64,000 nucleotides of DNA, taken from the NCBI GenBank assembly GCA_036346375.1, contig CM070500.1, forward strand, positions 79,340,437 through 79,404,436, read 5' to 3'. This DNA is from Guadua angustifolia (lineage: Eukaryota; Streptophyta; Magnoliopsida; Poales; Poaceae). The notes below the pieces were generated by a model. That model did no database searches and was not told where the DNA came from. It saw nothing but the letters and a program-made list of their open reading frames with translations. Positions 57,023 to 64,000 of the stretch are shown here, in pieces (the stretch's first letter is position 1; each line of letters begins with the position of its first letter). The position numbers and the translations under genes were made by a program.

Positions 57023-59566
57023 CCCATAGAGTTGGTAAGTTAACTCCACCTAGTGGATTTGTCTAAGCTCAGCCATTGCTTGCCTCCTATGGCTGAGATT
57101 ACACAGCCTAATTCCCTCCAACTAATTATGTCACCTAATGGATTTTGGAGGGAAAATTCCCATATCTTTTAGAGCGTTCCCTCTAAAACTCTCATTCCCA
57201 CGAAAACGGTGAACATTACGATCTGTTAGTCCTCAGACCTTCGTTTACTTCATTCCTCCTTGTAGATTAGTTCCAATGAGCACGTGTGTTATGCAGGCCT
57301 TGATGAACAACGACGATCTTAATGGGGGATCCAAACACCAGCAATAGTGCTACAAGTTGAATTCCCACACCATGTACGGAGTTCCATACAACTGATCGAT
57401 GAAGCATGACAGACATCAACAAGATTTTTATGTGCAAAAAGAAGGTCAGCAAGCACAAGATAAGCGTTAGGATTAGTACAATACAAGTCTTCAGATATGA
57501 TCCATTTGATCTCATCAGAGGAAAATATCTCAAGCGGATGCTACTGATATAGATGCAGCAGACGATGTCATCATTGCACTAAAAGCAGCACACGTCTTCT
57601 CTGAACAAGCAGTTAGGTGGAACAACTAATCTTGGGTACACGCTTCAGGATCACAAAAATTATTTTCGGACTAGGCGCCAAAATAGCCTGCAATATGGCG
57701 AAGCACGAGCTTTGTTAAGGTATTTTTTAGAAGCAAGTCGTTGATAATCCATCTTTTCAGGGAAGATATGTGTGGCCCTGGAGGAAGGAGTAGGTGGCAT
57801 AATCTCAGCCATAGGAGAAAAGTAAGGGCTAGGATTAGACATTTTAATCGGGAAGATTGGGAGATAGTAGATGGATATAGCCGATAGTTTCTTGAGTTGT
57901 TTTGTGCCTGTTTTGAATTTTGGTGATATGTCTGAATGCATGTACGTATGTATGTATTTGAAGTGAGCCTGCACATCGTTTCTGTGTGTATTGTTGCTTG
58001 CCAGTTGTTAAACGTCAGATTGTTCATGTATCCACAACAATTTCTTACCTAGAATGAGGGTGAAATTCTAGATTCCTTTTCTGTTAGGTTGAGAATAGGC
58101 TGAATAGAAATGCATCTTGTTTGCAAATTAATTATGTTGAATCGAATGCATGTTATATGGAGTGCGGTCTGAGTGAATGCCGCGAAAATGAACCGTAACA
58201 TGAAATCAAAATTGCCACTGGAAATTAAAAATCAGCACCAAGAATCTGAGCAAAGAACCAGCCAAGCTTGAGTGCTTGACTTCGATCACTAATGAGGAGA
58301 GGAGAGGGAACCAGCCAAAGCTTGAGTGCTTTCTACGAAGGGACAGAAGGTGATCGTGGCGGAGACGGATCACAACTGCGGGTCAAGCACAGCAGCGAAA
58401 GGAATGGGGATTAAAAGAGGGGTCTCCGAGGAACTAGTGGCCGTCGCCGTCGCCCGTCGTCGTCGCCGCTGCACGAAGGGAGCCGTCGCGCGAGGGTGTG
58501 GACTGGGAATTGTTTAGGGGAGGGAGGCGGGAGAATGGGGGAGAAGCCGTCAGGGGGTTTCTCGCAAATATGCCAGTAAAGAGGGCGGCAGTTTTTTTTT
58601 CTTTCAAAATTGTTCCTCATGGATCTGGCCGTTTGATGGTGATCGGAAGACCGTGATTTGATGCATACATGGTGCACATAAGTGCCCGTGTGCACTGTGC
58701 ACAGCGTATGTTGCCGTGTTAATAGAAGCGAGACCATAAGCTCCCATGTGTAAGTACTTAACCAGTTTTTCATAAGCAACCAAACATGACCATGTTTAGA
58801 GCTTTAAGCCAGTTTTATTTTTCGAAAAGCTAATAAACTTTTTCAAATAATTTAGCTTTTAAACGTCTTTTGGCATAAACTAGAGGCAAAATCTATTTTA
58901 ACTTCACCGATCACCGCATAACCAGCCTAGTAATCGAATGACCTCCAATTGCATCGATCTAGCCTAGCTACTTTGTTTTCCTCAATCAGGCTAGTGGCAT
59001 TTGAGGAATCACACCCTATACTACTTTGTTTTTTTAAGAAAAAAGAATACACTCTACGGTGCCCATAAACTTTGAATGCTACTAGCTTTAGCTAGTATGA
59101 TATTGCATCTTGCATGCCTCGTTACGCAGAATTACTCCACACAAGGATTCGAGACAGAAAATCAGAAGCTAGGTCAGTAGGTCATACGGGTGTACTCCAT
59201 AAACGTCCTTCCTACATGCTGCTGCTGATCTTAGTCCCAGGCTCCCAGCTCTGTACAGTCGATCTGTAAGGTCAGGCTGGCCTGTGTTCTTGAAAAGTTT
59301 TCTTTAATTTTTTATAGAACGCCCACCTTACATGTATAACTGTATAGTCTTATTTAATGAATTTATAACATTATAAATTCAACACATTAAAATTTGATAA
59401 GAGTACAATACAAATAGTTTTAAGGTTTTAAAAATCCCAAACCTTCAAATTTAGAACAAATTTAATCAATAAATTTAACCTATTAAAAAAGCGATCTTAT
59501 AACATTTGTCAAATTATCAAAAGCTCTTGGATCTGGCCCTGCATCCATCTACAGTTCCCGAGGTCA
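57023..59566. other. Intergenic, no confirmed gene
   Basis: Mostly unique-looking sequence. The minus strand between about 58600 and 58400 looks like a GC-rich 5' untranslated region, and 57660-57842 has a short frame (see separate entry). 58260-58330 contains a short duplication of CCAGCCAA(A)GCTTGAGTGCT. Confidence 0.4.
57660..57842 (-). CDS. Candidate short ORF, unknown function
   Basis: A 60-residue frame starts MSNPSPYFSPMAEIMPPTPS and ends FWRLVRK then TAA. I do not recognise it. A GC-rich, UTR-like stretch lies 0.6-0.7 kb upstream on the same strand (58400-58600), which would fit a small gene with a 5' intron. There is no conserved domain, signal peptide or membrane segment. It may equally be chance. 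Confidence 0.2.
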   Translation of the reverse strand: MSNPSPYFSPMAEIMPPTPSSRATHIFPEKMDYQRLASKKYLNKARASPYCRLFWRLVRK

Positions 59567-59574
59567 CATTTTCT

Positions 59575-60326
59575 GGGTGAAAACAGGACAGGAAATATCC
59601 GCCCGATCCGATCCCGAATCCGTTTAAAATCCGTACCGATGTTATCCGTATCCGTATCCGAAAAATCCGATGTAATATAGGTTAGGATATGGGAAGAGCA
59701 ATATCCGATCCGTATCCGAAAAATCTCATGTAATATAGGTTAGGATATGGGAAGAGCAATATCCAACCCAATATCCGGTAAATATCCGACCCGATGTCTG
59801 GATAAAATCAGTTATTCTTCCATTAATTTGGTTCATTATTGGATAGATAGAATAGTTGTTTGATACTGCCACTAAAAAACACTACTTTGTTATTAAGTGT
59901 GAACTTCAACAAATCTATCAACAAACAAATAGAGTGATAACATAATGCTTTTACCTAAATTGATTTGTTCAACTTATTTGATAAACTACTTTTCTATTCA
60001 AATTACTGGAATTAGTTGAGTCACTAAATTGCACCCCTAACTATACTACTATCCTACGTTAAAATAATTATGATTTGAAGCTAATGTTGTAAGGTTAATG
60101 CTTCATTCGTTCTTTTACGTACACAATTATGTACTATACTATTATCCTATTATGATATCCGATTCCGATCCGAATCCGTCAGGTATCCGCTCCGTATCTA
60201 AATCCCGAATAATCCGAATTCGTATCCGTATCTGGGACATCCGTATTCGACTCTAAATCCCAAAAAAATATGGGCTAAGATACGAGACGAGCAATATCCG
60301 CTCGTATCCAACCCGGTTTCACTCTT
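59575..60326. mobile_element. Small hAT element rich in TATCCG repeats
   Basis: It begins TGGGTGAAAACAGG and ends CCCGGTTTCACTCTT, an imperfect inverted repeat (GGGTGAAAACNGG type). Exact 8-bp flanks ACATTTTC (59567-59574 and 60327-60334) support hAT. The outer 200 bases at both ends are packed with TATCCG/CGGATA hexamers, probably transposase-binding words. A 58-bp unit is tandemly repeated near 59654-59770. It is 752 bp with no transposase. Confidence 0.72.
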
Positions 60327-60334
60327 ACATTTTC

Positions 60335-60974
60335 AGGCCTGCACTGCAAATCTGCAACGCAGGAATCAGTGATACTACTGCAAGTCATTATTGATTTTGG
60401 AGCAGCTATGGATGAGGAGTACTTCTGATTAATACTCCACCTAATGACAAGCAGGCTCTGATGTGGCCATTCTTTACTAAACGGTAGGCAGCTCCTGGTG
60501 TCAACCCTACGTGTCAACGCTGTTGCGTCAGCCAAAAATTCGTCCAGGAACGCACCATGTTGCTCTGAATCGACATGATAAATCTTTTCAGTTAAGGTGT
60601 AAAATCAACTTAAAAATTCTCAAGAGAATCTAGCTGTAAGGTACCCTCAAAAGTTTTGTACATGTCGTAACCACATCCATGTTATTGTATAGTGGTATAT
60701 AGTGAAAAATGTCACATCCGAAATCAAGACAACAAGTTCATTGACGCGACTCCACAGGTTTTTGCGAAACATCCCGTATTCTATTTATTTTTACAGTGTA
60801 AAACATAAAACTTCAAGGATTTTAAAGGCATTGAACCCACGGGGTTTAAGTTCATTGACTTTGCTAAAACAACATATACTCAAAACATAATTGCAAGAAC
60901 TCCATATCAAAAAGGTGTTTGCGAAACAAAGAAAAAACAATCAAGATCCATGTCGTCAGTTTTAATTAATATGT
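60335..60974. other. Non-coding spacer
   Basis: No gene or repeat structure that I can support between the two hAT-like elements. Confidence 0.5.
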
Positions 60975-60982
60975 ACCCCAAG

Positions 60983-62489
60983 CAAGGTTCCAGAAATTAG
61001 CGAAATCTCAGAAATCTTATCTGAGATTTCGGATTTTTGATCAGAGATGGGATCCAAAATCCCAGCCAGGTAATAAATTTTGAAAAAATCCAAAATGTTA
61101 CAGTAATCTCTGAAATTTAGGTGAGATTTTGACAAATCTCATCAAAATCTCAGATAATTTGACTGGTTTTTGACCGAATTTGGCTCAATAACTTTTAAGA
61201 AAGTCATCTTCCATAAAAATTTGTTGAAAAACAAAAATTTTGAGATGTTTTATAATTTCAATAGAAATATTGTCAGATTTTTATAAAATTGTATAAGCTT
61301 GATCATGCTCTAAAAAATTTATGGTACTATCTTTAGCAATTTAGGATCATAAGTAAAAATTTACAAAATAATTTAACTTAATTTGTGATCTTTAAAAAAT
61401 CAAAAATAGAATGAACATAATTAAGACAGTAATCTCATCAGAATTTTATAAAATTTTTCGAGTGTGATAATGATCCAAAATTTTTCTTAGAGCTTAAACA
61501 TTGCCTCAAGAACCCTTCTTCAAAATTTTTAAAAATTTTTAACTTTTTTGTTTGCTCAATACAATCTATGAAAGCATTAAACTTCATTTGTTATATTTCA
61601 AAAATAAAAAAACAAAAAGAACATAAATGGTACAATACCCTTGTAAGAGTTTTGTAAGTTTACTGGTGTGTGATCATAATTCAAAATTTTTATAAGAGCT
61701 TAATAATTGACTTAGCACCCTTCTTTAAAAGTTTTAAAAATTATAAATCTTTTTTGATTGCTCAAGCAAATCTATGTATTGATCATCAGGATTTTATTTG
61801 GACATATCACTATCAGAATTTTTGAAAATCATTTAAGCTTGTTCATCATCTTAAAATTTTATGAAAATATTTATGATGGATCAAGACCGTCCACAAAAAC
61901 TTTTAAAATTTTACAGCATGTTTCGAACCATTTTTCATTTGGTTAAAGTTTGACGATAAGACTTTTATCAGAATAGTAGCACTTTTAGAATTTAAAAAAA
62001 TTTCTAATAGTTGATCATCATCTAGAAATTTTATGGTAATATTATTAATGTATCAGAACCATCTATAAAAAATTTCAAAATTTATAACACGGTTTGTTCT
62101 ATTTTTCATTCAGTTCAAATTTGTTAGTAAGCCTTTTATCATAATAGTACTATTTTTAGAATTTTTAAAACTTCCTCAAGCTTGATCATCATCTAAAATT
62201 TTTATGAGAATATTAGTGACATTTTAGGACTATCCACAAAAAAATTCAAAAATTTTAAATATATTTTACACTATTTTTCGCTTGGTACAATTTTCCCAAA
62301 ATCTCAGGTAATCTTGGCGAGATTTCGGTATTTCTCGATGAAATCTCAAAATCTCGGTTGAAAAAAAAACTAAATTTGAATATTGATTTTTGTATTTTAT
62401 CTAGGATTCATCTGAAATTTCAAGATTTTGACAAAATTTCGGATTTCACCCACCTGAGATGTCAACCGAAAATGAGATTTTAAACCTTG
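60983..62489 (+). mobile_element. Non-autonomous hAT-like element, CAAGGTTT family, copy B (best copy)
   Basis: A 1507-bp element begins CAAGGTTC and ends AACCTTG, with flanks ACCCCAAG (60975-60982) and GCCCCAAG (62490-62497), an 8-bp duplication matching at 7 of 8. It aligns end to end with copy A. Subterminal GAGATTTC/AAATCTC words cluster at both ends. The right half has three clear units about 172 bp apart, marked by (G/T)ATCATCATCT at about 61842, 62013 and 62184. There is no coding capacity. Confidence 0.68.
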
Positions 62490-62746
62490 GCCCCAAGGAT
62501 AGCAATCGTGCATTTCTAGCGTCGGTGGGGGTGAAGAGGGTGAGATCTGGTATGTCTGATCATGATCAAATTGACTGAATTTTTCTGATTAACACATAGA
62601 CAAAATAGACAAAAAAAATCAATAGGAGTAATTTTTTTCCCGTTTTAAATTTTTGGACCACGACTCTAAGGAACATAATGTGGCCAACCATGTACATACC
62701 TATGTCGTCACAAAAAACAGTCTAAGTTAGATGCTGCATGTATATA

Positions 62747-62912
62747 GGGAAAATTTTGCTTGTGTTACTGAGAAAGCATACAATTTCGCTTCTACCACTA
62801 CTCTTTTCCTTGATTCATTTTCGTTATTAGTCTATGCTATTCTTTCTCCTTTCTATTTCCGTCAGTTAACCATCAGTTAACTATCAGTCAGACAATCTTG
62901 CCCTTAGTGTGA
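62747..62912 (+). mobile_element. Relic end of the two-gene MULE family
   Basis: GGGAAAATTTTGCT, ACCACTACTCTTTTCC and TTTCCGTCAGTTAAC in order match the left TIR of the MULE at 23195-26577 over about 160 bp. The other end and the internal genes are not in the window. Confidence 0.6.
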
Positions 62913-64000
62913 ATTGTTCCTTATGTTTTTTAGTTTTTAAAGATAATAAATAAAGTTCAATTCTTTTGGAAATTGTTCTGTATAATCTTAAGCTGTTAAA
63001 GATGATACCATTAATTTTTTCAAGTATGATCAAACTTATACATTTTCATAAAAATGAAACCATTCGATTTCAGCTCTAGAATTTTATGTGCAAGGTTGGC
63101 CAGCTCCACGAAAGGAGGCGGGGCTCCGCGGGCGCGATCATGGCTTGTAGGTGGCGGCACGTGGGAGCGCATGACAGCCGCCCAATTAAAATTCTTCATG
63201 CAAGCCATTGTTGTTAGCGATACACCACCGTCCAGCTCTCCCTCCCTCCGCCCAAAGTTACACGGTAATATTTCCTCGTAACATGTAGATCAAAGAACTG
63301 TTATTGTTTATTATTATTTCTAAGCACTATATTTAATATATGTATGTAGAATAAAGTTAGATATTTATTAAGGATATAGAGGAAACATTATAGTAATTTT
63401 ATATTAAAATGTAAATATGTCTTATATTTATAGATAAAATCATTAAAAATACATCCTATGTTTTTGATAGACGAAGATAAGGGAGAACTAGCTGGTAGAG
63501 TTGCTTGCATGCAGCAATCATGCAGAGGACCTGCATGCTTATATCAGATGATCAAGGGGGCTAGTTTTTGGTCTCAGAAGAAATAGGGGGTTTAATTTGG
63601 TTTGGATCACGCACTTGCCCCTCATCCAAATAGAGGTACCGATGCGTATAATACAGTGTTAAGTAGATTTCACAATTAGGGTCTGTTTGGTTGTCTCAGT
63701 ATATATAGAAATTTGCATTTATAGATGTAGCTTCTAGTTTTTTTTTTGTGTTTGGTTACCTGCATGTTGCTTGGAGCCTGCATGAGCTGATGCAAGATTC
63801 CTCCTCTAGCTTGCATCACTGGAAATGTGAAAATCGGCTGTATGAGCGGAGCCAGGCTCCAACTAAGCTGCATGCACGCTGACATCAGCATGATATCAGT
63901 GTTTTCAATTTGATTTTCATCTAAATTTTTGCTATATCTTTTGATTAGTATCTTCGATCACCGAACCGATTTCACCTATGTGTTCATAACATTTTTTCGA
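62913..64000. other. Intergenic, possible MITE start near 63678
   Basis: No gene recognised. TTA followed by GGGTCTGTTTGGTTG at about 63676-63693 looks like the left end of a Tourist-type MITE. The matching right end is not seen, so it may be truncated or run past the window. TGCATG/CATGCA words are frequent at 63500-63880. Confidence 0.35.

Noticed and set aside
1..64000. CRISPR arrays, bacterial operons, rRNA or tRNA genes
   Set aside because: I looked for regular spaced repeats, ribosome-binding-site-led frames and tRNA/rRNA words and saw none; the tandem repeats present have no unique spacers.

Overview
This is plant nuclear DNA, most likely from a grass (Poaceae). It holds one long intron-rich gene with plant splice sites, surrounded and invaded by grass-type transposable elements: Ty1/copia, a Tat-lineage Ty3/gypsy element, MULEs, hAT elements, a Helitron and a Tourist-like MITE. 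I cannot name the genus. The base composition is a patchwork of AT-rich old repeats and GC-rich retroelement sequence. I see no bacterial, organellar or viral gene layout, no CRISPR and no rRNA or tRNA gene.

Layout, left to right. (1) 0.4-17.7 kb is a transposon field: a non-coding hAT-like element (424-1872), a decayed BED-finger hAT element carrying a solo LTR (2150-8666), a long-TIR MULE-like element with an internal fold-back (8797-11417), a small MITE, a degenerate minisatellite (13.5-14.1 kb) and a 929-bp hAT element with perfect 8-bp target duplications (14347-15275). (2) 17788-37798, minus strand, is the only intact gene I can support. It is a DEAH-box RNA helicase of the DHX35/DEAH9 type; I rebuilt it as 23 exons encoding 700 residues with every helicase motif. 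Its introns contain a 5.06-kb copia element with very short LTRs (28372-33426) and a 3.4-kb MULE (23195-26577) with two convergent broken genes: an internally deleted mudrA-like transposase and a GRF-zinc-finger/coiled-coil/membrane-anchor gene. (3) 38144-39155 is a Helitron-like element carrying a fragment of a CCCH-zinc-finger (ankyrin-type) gene. (4) 41088-57014 is a nest: a non-coding hAT-like element split by a 3.6-kb solo LTR, itself split by an 11.5-kb minus-strand Tat-lineage gypsy element with an antisense reading region between pol and its 3' LTR. (5) 57-64 kb has a small TATCCG-rich hAT element, the best copy of the non-coding hAT-like family (60983-62489) and a MULE end relic.

How the parts relate. 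The helicase gene appears functional despite about 8.4 kb of intronic transposon. The non-coding hAT-like family (ends CAAGGTTT, built partly of ~172-bp repeats) occurs three times plus a relic. The two-gene MULE has a relic of its own end at 62.7 kb. Exon borders of the helicase, element ends and target-site duplications were read directly from the sequence. Family names rest on recognised motifs, without database searches.
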